In this document: positions 1 to 5,268 of the stretch, piece by piece | Numbering within the stretch: the first letter of the stretch is position 1 | How the letters are laid out: each line of letters starts with the position of its first letter | Assembly: GCA_007135845.1 (NCBI GenBank) | Contig: SLIC01000084.1 | Span: 1 to 9,382 of the forward strand | DNA: 9,382 bases | DNA from: Candidatus Brevefilum sp. | Lineage (GTDB): Bacteria; Chloroflexota; Anaerolineae; Anaerolineales; Anaerolineaceae | Direction of reading: 5' to 3' | Program-made: the position numbers and the translations under genes | Notes under the pieces: model-generated | The model's input: only the letters and a program-made list of their open reading frames with translations | Database searches by the model: none | Told to the model about the DNA's origin: nothing

Positions 1-305
1 ATAATCATACCTTCTGGTTGTTCGATATTAAATTGGCAGGAAAATCGTCTTTCGAAATTGATATATAATCCTGGTAGGTGCAGCCCTGTCCCAGCCAAAC
101 AGATTTGATTTTTATACTGTTATGCTGTATATCGTACCATAATCATCCTTTGATACTGCAAATTAGCAATATAGTTAAAGTATGTTTCATTAAAAATATT
201 GGCTCCATTAATTTAATGGATTAACCGGTTGATCGATAAAGTAAATGGGCAAGCCCATATCTCGGCGCATCGATCACTTATAACAAACACGATCGGAGCA
301 ACCAA
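1..305. other. A+T-rich upstream gap with palindromes
   Basis: No convincing complete gene is visible. Two + frames are open from the left edge, one stopping near base 68 and one near base 108, so the tail of an upstream gene could lie here, but I cannot choose between them. Two inverted repeats lie close to the next gene: CCATTAA-T-TTAATGG at 205-219 and ATGGGC-AA-GCCCAT at 245-258. Either could be an operator or a small mRNA hairpin. A short AACCGGTT palindrome lies at 223-230. A candidate promoter at 105-133 is listed separately. Confidence 0.5.
105..133 (+). promoter_or_regulatory. Candidate sigma70-type promoter for the GNAT gene
   Basis: TTGATT at 105-110, a 17-base spacer, then TATATC at 128-133. 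Both boxes match consensus at four positions and the spacing is ideal. The inferred start near base 140 would leave a leader of about 165 nt containing the two palindromes at 205-219 and 245-258. The region is A+T-rich, so chance matches are likely. Confidence 0.35.
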
Positions 306-923
306 ATGAACATCGAAATTCGAAAATTGACGCCCAACCTTGTGGAAGATTATGTGAGATTCTTTGATACAACACCTCATGCTGACAATAAAGTTGATCA
401 TAAGTGTTACTGTGTGTGGTGGTGCAATGATGATTATGAAGGTAAAGATTTTTCATCATCGGTTGAAGTAAGAAGGAATTACGCCATCCGATATGTCAAG
501 GGCAGCAAAATACAAGGCTATCTTGCCTATTGTGATGATGAGGTTGTGGGATGGTGCAACGCCAACACGAAAGCGGATTGCCTGAAATGCTACTTTTGGC
601 TGTGATTTATGGGTTCCGTCCAAACAACGGAATCCCATCCAGGCATAAAGGTGAAATCGGTATTCTGCTTTGCGATTGCTCCGGAAATGAGAAGAAAGGG
701 TATTGCTAAGCTGTTGTTGGCGCGTGTCTGTCGGGATGCAGCTCAAGACGGTTTTGATTTTGTGGAGGCATATCCGAAAAAAGTCTTCATTAATGAAGCA
801 GAGGATTACATGGGACCTGCCGAAATCTTCAAGGAAATGGGTTTTAACCTGTATTATGAAACAGCTGAGCAGTTTGTGATGAGGAAGGATATGAAGATAT
901 CCCCACAGTTTCGTGATCTGTAA
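306..923 (+). pseudogene. GNAT acetyltransferase interrupted by an in-frame TGA
   Basis: Two open stretches, 306-605 and 606-923, are in the same frame and separated only by TGA at 603-605. Read through, they form one protein of about 205 positions, a normal size for this GNAT group. The first half (99 residues) carries the N-terminal strands (GYLAYCDDEVVGWCNA). The second carries acetyl-CoA motif A, with VFCFAIAPEMRRKGIAKLLL and the R-R-K-G-I-A pyrophosphate-binding loop, followed by FDFVEAYP. In homologues as I remember them an arginine stands at the interrupted position, so a CGA-to-TGA nonsense change fits. GGAG at 295-298 precedes ATG 306 by seven bases. An ATG at 609, three bases after the stop, could allow reinitiation, but no Shine-Dalgarno site precedes it. 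uppS and the HhH gene end in TGA, so recoding of TGA genome-wide is unlikely. The substrate is unknown. Confidence 0.8.
609..638 (+). other. Eleven-bp hairpin directly after the in-frame TGA
   Basis: 609-619 pairs with 627-638 (ATGGG/CCCAT plus TTCCGT/ACGGAA), with one bulged T at 633 and a seven-base loop, CCAAACA. It begins three bases after the TGA at 603-605, where a bacterial SECIS element would sit. The loop lacks the G expected near its 5' end and the bulge is on the 3' side, so it does not fit the selenocysteine model well. It may be a by-product of the coding sequence. Confidence 0.5.
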
Positions 924-932
924 TAGCAGCAT

Positions 933-962
933 CGCGTTTAGTTCCAGCTCAAACGCGCGTTT
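933..962 (+). other. Inverted repeats downstream of the GNAT gene
   Basis: CGCGTTT (933-939) and AAACGCG (951-957) form a perfect 7-bp stem with an 11-base loop. The right arm overlaps a 12-base palindrome, AAACGCGCGTTT, at 951-962. It starts ten bases after the stop codon, so a role in ending transcription is plausible, but there is no long T tract. Confidence 0.35.
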
Positions 963-1117
963 GTAGCCTTCAATTCCCAGTTCGGATTTTCTGATTATTC
1001 TGTAACCTTAATAGTAAGCACTGATTATATAATTGAACAGACCGGTTGATTGACACCTTTCAGAGATAGAAAAAAGATTCTACGATTCTATCGCTCATAA
1101 CGAGCCCAATTTTTCAA

Positions 1118-1969
1118 ATGACTCATCGATCTGATATTGAAATAACCCTCATACCAGAAATACTATTGTTTTATGGATTTGATCCTCCAGAGAAAATTGC
1201 TCCGGTAACCCTTGGTATTTCAAATCATAACTATTTTGTTACTACACCACAGGATGAGTTCGTGGTGAAGTTCTTGATTAATCAACCCATAAAAACGGTT
1301 GAGAACGATGTGGCGATCCAAAAGTCTCTTGCAAATGCCGGCATTGGTGCACCCAGGTATTTGTGCAATCGCGATGGGATATTTGTGTTTGATCGTGGGC
1401 ACCATCGCGCCGTAGTTTCTCGAAGGATCCATGGCGTTGTGCCCAAGATGATTACGCTCCACCTTGCACGTGAATTTGGGCGTATGTTAGCTGGCTTTCA
1501 TCTGGCAGTGAGGTATCTGCCACAGCCGAACACCAGGGGTCTCATGAATCCTGGGACTTCAGGAATCAAGTCACCGTTGTTTTCTCAGGCTTTGCCAACA
1601 GGCATTATCCATGGGGATTTTCACACAGGCAATGCACTGGTCGATTTGGCGACCCAGGAAAGGATTATGGCCATATGCGATTTTGAAGAAGCTGGTGAAA
1701 ACCTCTACATCGTCGATCTTGCCGTCACCGTGATGGGGGTTTGCTCCTATGCTGAGAATTTCATGGATGTTGCGTTGATTCGTGAGGTTATCCAGGGTTA
1801 TGAATCGCTCAGGCCGTTATCTGCCCAGGAACACATGTATTTTCCTGAGGCGCTCGAATATGCCGCTCATGCATGGATTCAATGGTTTCTTGCAAACGAG
1901 TACGAGACATATGCCAGGAATCATCAAAAACGACTAGAGACGGTGATGCAGATTTATAATTCCAATTAA
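1118..1969 (+). CDS. APH/choline-kinase-like small-molecule phosphotransferase
   Basis: A 283-residue kinase-fold protein of the aminoglycoside phosphotransferase/homoserine kinase type II superfamily. Near the N-terminus, GISNHNYFV is the likely nucleotide loop, and K51 in FVVKFL is the likely ATP-phosphate-binding lysine. The catalytic loop is HGDFHTGN at residues 165-172, with D167 the probable base and N172 a metal ligand. DFE at 188-190 is the metal-binding equivalent of the DFG motif. The C-terminal half is helical, as expected for the substrate lobe. The length is normal and all key residues are present, so the enzyme is probably active. The substrate cannot be read from sequence: homoserine, choline, an amino sugar or an aminoglycoside are all possible. 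No thr genes adjoin it, so I do not call it thrB. ATG 1118 has no clear Shine-Dalgarno site, and the start is the least certain part. Confidence 0.82.
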   Translation: MTHRSDIEITLIPEILLFYGFDPPEKIAPVTLGISNHNYFVTTPQDEFVVKFLINQPIKTVENDVAIQKSLANAGIGAPRYLCNRDGIFVFDRGHHRAVVSRRIHGVVPKMITLHLAREFGRMLAGFHLAVRYLPQPNTRGLMNPGTSGIKSPLFSQALPTGIIHGDFHTGNALVDLATQERIMAICDFEEAGENLYIVDLAVTVMGVCSYAENFMDVALIREVIQGYESLRPLSAQEHMYFPEALEYAAHAWIQWFLANEYETYARNHQKRLETVMQIYNSN

Positions 1970-2295
1970 TTAGGATGATAACCTGTTGGTCTGCATCCTA
2001 GCGGTTTACATCAAGGGTCTGGTTGTCATGCAAGCCGATGTCCCGGCAGATCCAGCAGATTTGTGTTTGGCTTATTTACATTCCTTGTGGTTGATTGTAA
2101 TTTCACCCCTTGTTAGAATGACATTAAATCGACAGATAAATCCTCATTTTCAATGGCGTATCTTGTTGACTGCTGTAAATTTGAGCGCGTTGTGCTGACT
2201 TGATCATCAAGCTTATCGGGTGCATATCGTGCCAAGAATTTTCGATCGCCTTGTCATTTGAAGTATAGTGAGAGTCTTACGGAAAGGATACTTCG
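1970..2295. other. Gap with a post-stop hairpin, a promoter candidate and a palindrome
   Basis: TAGGATG (1971-1977) pairs with CATCCTA (1994-2000) directly after the APH-like stop codon, with an inner ACC/GGT pairing; no T tract follows. CTTGAT-C-ATCAAG at 2199-2211 is a perfect palindrome with 6-bp arms and could be an operator for the next gene. A second weak promoter possibility is TTCGAT (2241-2246), 17 bases, TATAGT (2264-2269), closer to the helix-hairpin-helix gene. The open frame in 1986-2198 lacks a ribosome binding site and recognisable protein character, so it is not called. Confidence 0.45.
2091..2119 (+). promoter_or_regulatory. Candidate promoter upstream of the HhH gene
   Basis: TTGATT at 2091-2096, a 17-base spacer, then TAGAAT at 2114-2119 (five of six -10 bases). 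Transcription would start near 2126 and give a leader of about 170 nt that includes the palindrome at 2199-2211. Confidence 0.4.
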
Positions 2296-2511
2296 ATGAT
2301 GGCACAAGATAATCAAACGCAATCGGAATTCACACAGAGGATTGGTAAGGTTGCCAAGCGTGAGTTAGCACTGAATGGATATACACGCTATGAGCAGTTA
2401 ACAACCGTGACGGCTAAGCAGTTGTTGGAGATCCACGGTGTAGGTCCCAAGGCAGTCCGCATACTTGCAGAAGAACTTGAATCCCGGGACATGGCTTTTG
2501 CTGAATCTTGA
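2296..2511 (+). CDS. Small helix-hairpin-helix protein resembling the RNA polymerase alpha C-terminal domain
   Basis: A 71-residue stand-alone protein. After a short polar N-terminus, residues from about 14 to the end form one compact domain: IGKVAKRELALNGYTRYEQL, then LLEIHGVGPKAVRILAEEL. The second part is a helix-hairpin-helix with the HGVGPKA hairpin, the type that contacts DNA backbone phosphates without sequence specificity, as in the alpha subunit C-terminal domain. Short proteins of this design are widespread in bacteria and usually annotated only as DNA-binding. AAAGGA at 2283-2288 lies seven bases before the first of two tandem ATG codons, so 2296 is preferred over 2299. No partner gene is adjacent. 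DNA binding is inferred from the motif only. Confidence 0.75.
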   Translation: MMAQDNQTQSEFTQRIGKVAKRELALNGYTRYEQLTTVTAKQLLEIHGVGPKAVRILAEELESRDMAFAES

Positions 2512-2529
2512 TCAGCAAGTCCGGGTTTA

Positions 2530-2552
2530 TTTAGATATGATGCTTATCTAAA
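2530..2552 (+). terminator. Possible A+T-rich terminator hairpin after the HhH gene
   Basis: TTTAGATA (2530-2537) and TATCTAAA (2545-2552) form a perfect 8-bp stem with a seven-base loop, and GGTTT/AAACC flanks can also pair. There is no run of T after it and the stem is A+T-rich, so efficiency is doubtful. Confidence 0.35.
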
Positions 2553-2657
2553 ACCTCACTTGTATGAGTAAAACTGGATAGGTTGAAATTAGAAATACTC
2601 ATCCAAAAGTCGAAATTTGTTATGTGTTTGAAGACTTAATCAATAAGGAGCAATCGA

Positions 2658-3092
2658 ATGAAAGCAATTCCCTATATTTCGTTTAATGGTAACTGCGAAG
2701 AGGCCATTAATTTTTATCATGCCGTCTTGGGCGGCAAATTGGACATTCTTAGATTTAAAGACCTTCCAAGTGAAGAGGGAATATCCATTAGTGAAAATTG
2801 GGAAGAAAAAGTACTGCACAGTTCGCTGACTTTTGAAGATGGTCAATTTTTATTTTTCAGCGATACATGGGAAGAGGCACCGGTTGATTTTGGAACGAAT
2901 TTCCACATTCACCTGCAAGTAAATTCGGCCGAAGATGTTTACAGGATCGTTGAAAAGCTGAGTGATGGCGGCGTAGTCACCATGCCAGTTGATAAGACGT
3001 TCTGGGACTCGGTTTTTGGAAGCTTTATTGATAAATTTGGGATTAGTTGGGGCATTGAGTTTGAGCTAAAAACTGATGACAATGCTTCATAA
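2658..3092 (+). CDS. PhnB-like VOC-fold (glyoxalase superfamily) protein
   Basis: A 144-residue protein of the PhnB/3-demethylubiquinone-methyltransferase-like branch of the vicinal-oxygen-chelate superfamily. It opens with the typical IPYISFNGNCEEAINFYHAVLGG, where the paired beta-alpha module begins. FHIHLQV lies in the second module, and it ends with the family hallmark TFWDSVFGSFIDKFGISWGIEFE. Length matches the family (about 135-150 residues). These proteins are usually dimers and many have no proven enzymatic activity. Metal ligands are poorly conserved in this branch, so I propose no reaction. AAGGAG at 2645-2650, seven bases before ATG 2658, is a good ribosome binding site and fixes the start. 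It sits alone between gaps of 146 and 168 bases, so it is probably its own transcription unit. There are no phosphonate genes nearby. Confidence 0.8.
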   Translation: MKAIPYISFNGNCEEAINFYHAVLGGKLDILRFKDLPSEEGISISENWEEKVLHSSLTFEDGQFLFFSDTWEEAPVDFGTNFHIHLQVNSAEDVYRIVEKLSDGGVVTMPVDKTFWDSVFGSFIDKFGISWGIEFELKTDDNAS

Positions 3093-3260
3093 AAAAGTCC
3101 CATAAAATGGAATAGGTTGATGGCTTCTGAAAATGAATTAGCAATTGGAAATCTTGGCCCTAAGATTAAGCATTAACAATTTCTCTCCGAGTTTTTTCTC
3201 CTCAGTTGCTTGTAACCTCAGCCGATGGATAGCTCTGTTTGAGTGAATGGCAAAAAGTAA

Positions 3261-3698
3261 ATGGTAAATTGTACGAATCAACAATTACGGACAAGATTGG
3301 ATCGGTCTTTCACACTTACACACGATCTGATCCTGCATCTTGATGAAAGCTGCTTAAGCCTGGACTTACCTGGTTTGTCCTCCAACCGCATAGCAGACCA
3401 GCTGTGGTGTATTGTTGGTGCTCGAGAAAGTTATCTCAGGGCCATCGAGAAGGGCGGCTGGCAGGGATTCTCGTGCAGCCTGGCAACGCCGCTGGTCAAG
3501 CAAGCTGTGCTCGCCGCGCTGGAAGCATCCCTTCAGCACTTGAACGAAATCGACTTTTCAGGTTTGAGTGAGGTCCAGGTGGAACTGGCTTTCGATCTGC
3601 TCGAGCACGAAGTCCAGCATCACGGGCAGTTGATTCGTTTTATCTATGGGAATGGGCTGACCTTCCCGGAAAGTTGGAATCAGCGTTATACCGTGTAG
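3261..3698 (+). CDS. DinB-like four-helix-bundle protein
   Basis: A 145-residue mostly helical protein resembling the DinB/YfiT-like superfamily, a group that includes thiol-dependent transferases and many proteins of unknown role. The segment DQLWCIVGARESYLRAI (from D46) corresponds to the second helix, and LLEHEVQHHGQLIRFIYG (H116, H120, H121) to the last helix, where metal ligands usually lie. The first canonical histidine is not evident: Q47 occupies that part of the helix, so metal binding may be altered. The 3' part is more G+C-rich than the 5' part. No strong Shine-Dalgarno site precedes ATG 3261 (an A-rich AAAAAG only), but the frame has a stop just upstream. It converges with the minus-strand transcript ending near 3718 and shares a hairpin terminator with it. 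Substrate unknown. Confidence 0.7.
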   Translation: MVNCTNQQLRTRLDRSFTLTHDLILHLDESCLSLDLPGLSSNRIADQLWCIVGARESYLRAIEKGGWQGFSCSLATPLVKQAVLAALEASLQHLNEIDFSGLSEVQVELAFDLLEHEVQHHGQLIRFIYGNGLTFPESWNQRYTV

Positions 3699-3717
3699 AC
3701 CAACTCCATATCAGCTT

Positions 3718-3757
3718 AAACCAGAAAGCCGCCCGCGGGGCGGACGGCATTCGGTTT
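3718..3757. terminator. Bidirectional GC-rich terminator hairpin
   Basis: CCGCCC (3729-3734) pairs with GGGCGG (3738-3743) around a GCG loop, extendable by alternative GCCG/CGGC pairing and by outer AAACC (3718-3722)/GGTTT (3753-3757). It lies twenty bases after the DinB-like stop codon. On the minus strand it is followed by CTTTCTGGTTT, a better but still imperfect U-rich tail. It would stop both the DinB-like mRNA and the minus-strand transcript. Confidence 0.6.
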
Positions 3758-3758
3758 C

Positions 3759-3805
3759 GGCTGCAGCACCCTTATCGAAGACTATCGAGGAGGGGTGCCA
3801 CAGCC
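3759..3805 (-). other. Thirteen-bp hairpin with a CUCCUC loop in the minus-strand RNA
   Basis: The 5' arm at 3805-3793 pairs with 3771-3759 without interruption if two adjacent U·G wobbles are counted. The loop of 21 nt contains CUCCUC at 3792-3787 and a UCGA/UCGA inner pairing (3788-3785 with 3778-3775). It overlaps the second half of the 20-codon ORF and ends 13 bases after its stop codon, so ribosomes translating the ORF would open it. Confidence 0.65.
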
Positions 3806-3834
3806 TTTGTTAAGTAACTACTACTGTCTATCAT
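3772..3834 (-). CDS. Twenty-residue small protein or leader peptide
   Basis: ATG at 3834-3832 on the minus strand opens a 20-codon frame ending in TAA (3774-3772). The peptide starts MIDSSSYLTK and ends in LLDSLR, with a hydrophobic middle (AVAPLL). The ribosome binding site is exceptional: AGGAGGTG (3848-3841) is a full eight-base match to the 16S anti-Shine-Dalgarno sequence, six bases before the ATG. Three serine codons in a row (AGT AGT AGT) are not the single-amino-acid run expected of a classical attenuation leader, and no gene follows on this strand. It could be a real small protein, a translated segment that controls RNA folding, or a chance frame in an sRNA. It is too weakly hydrophobic and too short for a confident membrane assignment. 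Confidence 0.5.
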   Translation of the reverse strand: MIDSSSYLTKAVAPLLDSLR

Positions 3835-3897
3835 GTACACCACCTCCTCACTTCGTGGGATTGCCTTTATAAAGCGAGGTGCTTGTTTGTTGACTGA

Positions 3898-3926
3898 AGT
3901 ATCGCACAATCGAGGCGGTTTGTCAA
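3898..3926 (-). promoter_or_regulatory. Near-consensus minus-strand sigma70-type promoter
   Basis: Minus strand: TTGACA (3926-3921), exactly consensus, 17-base spacer, GATACT (3903-3898), preceded by TGC, which makes it an extended -10. It is the best promoter match I found in the window. It points away from rpsB, and transcription should begin near 3891. No gene other than the small ORF lies between it and the terminator. Confidence 0.75.
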
Positions 3927-3959
3927 CGGGTCATGTAAAAGGTTGTTAAAATTTTTGGC

Positions 3960-3998
3960 AAGTGTGCCTAGCAAGGCAAACGCGCTACGCGCCCACTT
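3960..3998. repeat. Compound inverted-repeat element between divergent promoters
   Basis: AAGTG (3960-3964) pairs with CACTT (3994-3998) around two further perfect small hairpins, GCCT-AGCA-AGGC (3966-3977) and CGCG-CTA-CGCG (3981-3991). Together they make a three-way junction. It sits upstream of both the minus-strand promoter (3926-3898) and the rpsB promoter (4017-4025), so neither predicted transcript contains it. A shared operator, or part of a longer unseen RNA, are possibilities. Confidence 0.45.
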
Positions 3999-4016
3999 CC
4001 CTTTTCACTTTCCATA

Positions 4017-4025
4017 TGATATACT
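4017..4025 (+). promoter_or_regulatory. Extended -10 promoter of rpsB
   Basis: TGA-TATACT: an extended -10 element (TGn) followed by a -10 box matching five of six bases. The -35 region 17 bases upstream (TTCCCT at 3997-4002) is weak, which is acceptable with an extended -10. The inferred start near 4032 coincides with the first base of a perfect hairpin (4032-4053). Confidence 0.6.
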
Positions 4026-4031
4026 ACTACC

Positions 4032-4053
4032 GCTGTCAGATCAGGCTGACAGC
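4032..4053 (+). other. 5'-end hairpin of the rpsB mRNA
   Basis: GCTGTCAG (4032-4039) and CTGACAGC (4046-4053) form a perfect 8-bp stem with the loop ATCAGG. It lies at the predicted 5' end of the rpsB transcript, where such a hairpin often protects mRNA or serves as a protein-binding site. Confidence 0.6.
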
Positions 4054-4064
4054 ACCAATTCACA

Positions 4065-4124
4065 CGCCTCCGGATTTGTCCTGCGTGCCCATATGATGGG
4101 TGAGGGATAAGCCAGAAGGAGGCG
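4065..4124 (+). promoter_or_regulatory. Structured rpsB leader, candidate autoregulatory element
   Basis: CGCCTCC (4065-4071) pairs perfectly with GGAGGCG (4118-4124), closing a loop that holds two hairpins: GGA-TTTG-TCC (4072-4081) and CCCAT-ATG-ATGGG (4088-4100). Four helices in about 95 nt of leader exceed what an unregulated mRNA needs. Many ribosomal-protein operons are controlled by the protein binding its own leader, so S2 feedback is a reasonable inference. The true ribosome binding site AAAGGAG (4138-4144) lies 13 bases downstream of the closing stem. No match to the known gammaproteobacterial rpsB leader is claimed. Confidence 0.5.
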
Positions 4125-4152
4125 GAGGTTAAAACGCAAAGGAGTTTATAAA

Positions 4153-5232
4153 ATGTCACCTGTTGTTACAATGAAAGCGCTCCTCGAGAGCGGTGTACAC
4201 TTTGGTCATCGCACCAATAAATGGAACCCGAAGATGCGGGGTTATATCTTTACGGAACGCAATGGGATTCATATCATCGACCTTCAGCAGACAGCCCAAT
4301 TGCTGGATGACGCTTATGCCTTTCTTCGCGACCGGGTTGCTGAAGGGGGCACCGTCTTGTTTGTGGGTACCAAGCGTCAGGCGCAGGACACCATCCGCGA
4401 AGAGGCAGAACGCTGTGGTATGCCCTACGTCAACGAACGCTGGTTGGGTGGGACGATCACCAACTGGTCGACCATTCAGCAGCGCATCTTCGAGTTGGAG
4501 CGGCTGGAACGCATGCGCGACAGCGGCGAACTCGACTTGCTGACGAAGAAAGAAGGGTTGATGATCGAGCGTGATATCTCCCGCCTGGTACATCGGCTCA
4601 GCGGTATCCGCAACATGAAGCGCTTACCCGATGTTCTGTTTGTTGTGGATATCATGCGCGAAGATACCGCCGTCCACGAGGCGAACCTTAAAGAAATTCC
4701 CGTGTTGGCGATGGTGGATACCAATTGTGATCCAAAGAACATCGATTATGTGATCCCCTCTAATGATGACGCCATCCGGGCGATCAAGCTGATCGTTGGC
4801 AAGATGGCTGACGCTGTGATGGAGGGTAAAGCCATTCGCAGTAAGGATTTGGAAGAGGAAGAGTTGCAAGCAGAAGCAATGCCGGCAGGGGTTTCCCGCT
4901 ACATCGATGAAGATGAAGAGATGGAAGATGAAGAGCTGTTAGGCGCATCTACCTTGAAGCACCTTGACTCAACGCGACGCCCCAAACCCAGTGACCTTGA
5001 AGAAGAGGAACTGGAAGAGGACCTCGAAGACGAATCAATTGTTGCAGATGAAGAAGTAGTCGAAGATGAAGATCTGCCTGTTGATGAAGTAGAAGATGTC
5101 GAGGCTGAAGCTGAGGTTGAAGATGTGATCGCAGAAGCAACTGAAGAATCCCCAGCAGACGATGCCGCTGACGAAGACGAACCGGCAGAGGATGCAGACG
5201 AAGTCACATCAGAAGACGTTGAAGAAAACTAA
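4153..5232 (+). CDS. rpsB: 30S ribosomal protein S2 with long acidic C-terminal extension
   Basis: Small-subunit protein S2. Residues 1 to about 229 are the complete S2 domain: [20 protein letters not shown] at the start, [21 protein letters not shown], the helical hairpin ERLERM...LTKKEGL, and [12 protein letters not shown] followed by [14 protein letters not shown]. The protein is 359 residues against about 230-260 for most bacteria. The extra 130 residues (230-359) are low-complexity, with about 60 Asp/Glu, and include DLEEEEL twice (232-238 and 281-287) and a less acidic segment (residues about 262-280, [15 protein letters not shown]). AAAGGAG at 4138-4144, eight bases before ATG 4153, sets the start. 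It is first in a transcription unit with tsf (36-base gap). Acidic S2 tails occur in several Chloroflexota as I remember them; their function is unknown. Confidence 0.97.
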   Translation: MSPVVTMKALLESGVHFGHRTNKWNPKMRGYIFTERNGIHIIDLQQTAQLLDDAYAFLRDRVAEGGTVLFVGTKRQAQDTIREEAERCGMPYVNERWLGGTITNWSTIQQRIFELERLERMRDSGELDLLTKKEGLMIERDISRLVHRLSGIRNMKRLPDVLFVVDIMREDTAVHEANLKEIPVLAMVDTNCDPKNIDYVIPSNDDAIRAIKLIVGKMADAVMEGKAIRSKDLEEEELQAEAMPAGVSRYIDEDEEMEDEELLGASTLKHLDSTRRPKPSDLEEEELEEDLEDESIVADEEVVEDEDLPVDEVEDVEAEAEVEDVIAEATEESPADDAADEDEPAEDADEVTSEDVEEN

Positions 5233-5268
5233 AGACAAAATTGGTTAAGGTTGAAATAGGACTGAAAA

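Larger units (their letters stand above)
3718..3892 (-). ncRNA. Predicted ~175-nt minus-strand small RNA, possibly dual-function
   Basis: Bounded by a strong minus-strand promoter (start inferred near 3891) and the hairpin terminator ending near 3718. In 5'-to-3' order on the minus strand it contains: an A/C-rich start; CACCTC (3881-3876); a small CTTTATAAAG palindrome; the ribosome binding site GAGGAGGTG (3849-3841); a 20-codon ORF (3834-3772); a hairpin pairing 3805-3793 with 3771-3759; and the terminator. The hairpin is 13 bp continuous in minus-strand RNA because positions 3800/3764 and 3799/3765 form tandem U·G wobble pairs. On the + strand the same places are CA/CA mismatches. That asymmetry supports the minus strand as the functional one. 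The apical loop holds CUCCUC (3792-3787), complementary to the RNA's own GAGGAG and to Shine-Dalgarno sites in general. I do not recognise it as 6S, SRP, RNase P or tmRNA. Confidence 0.6.

Noticed and set aside
603..638. True SECIS element and selenoprotein
   Set aside because: No G near the 5' side of the apical loop, the bulge is on the 3' side, and the interrupted residue is recalled as Arg rather than Cys. Kept only as a low-probability option.
456..932. 158-codon minus-strand ORF opposite the GNAT gene
   Set aside because: The + strand frame shows clear GNAT motifs on both sides of the TGA; the minus frame is an antisense shadow without recognisable domains.
1986..2198. Seventy-codon + strand ORF
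   Set aside because: No ribosome binding site, starts inside a post-stop hairpin, and the translation has no family character.
306..3260. Integron gene-cassette array
   Set aside because: The small same-strand genes and gaps suggested cassettes, but I found no attC with paired RYYYAAC/GTTRRRY core sites and no integron integrase.
4093..4110. Five-codon upstream ORF (ATGATGGGTGAGGGATAA) in the rpsB leader
   Set aside because: No Shine-Dalgarno site precedes it and its ATG lies in the loop of a small hairpin; most likely coincidental.
4899..5207. Minus-strand serine-rich ORF
   Set aside because: It is the antisense shadow of the Asp/Glu codons of the S2 tail (GAA/GAT read backwards give Ser-type codons).
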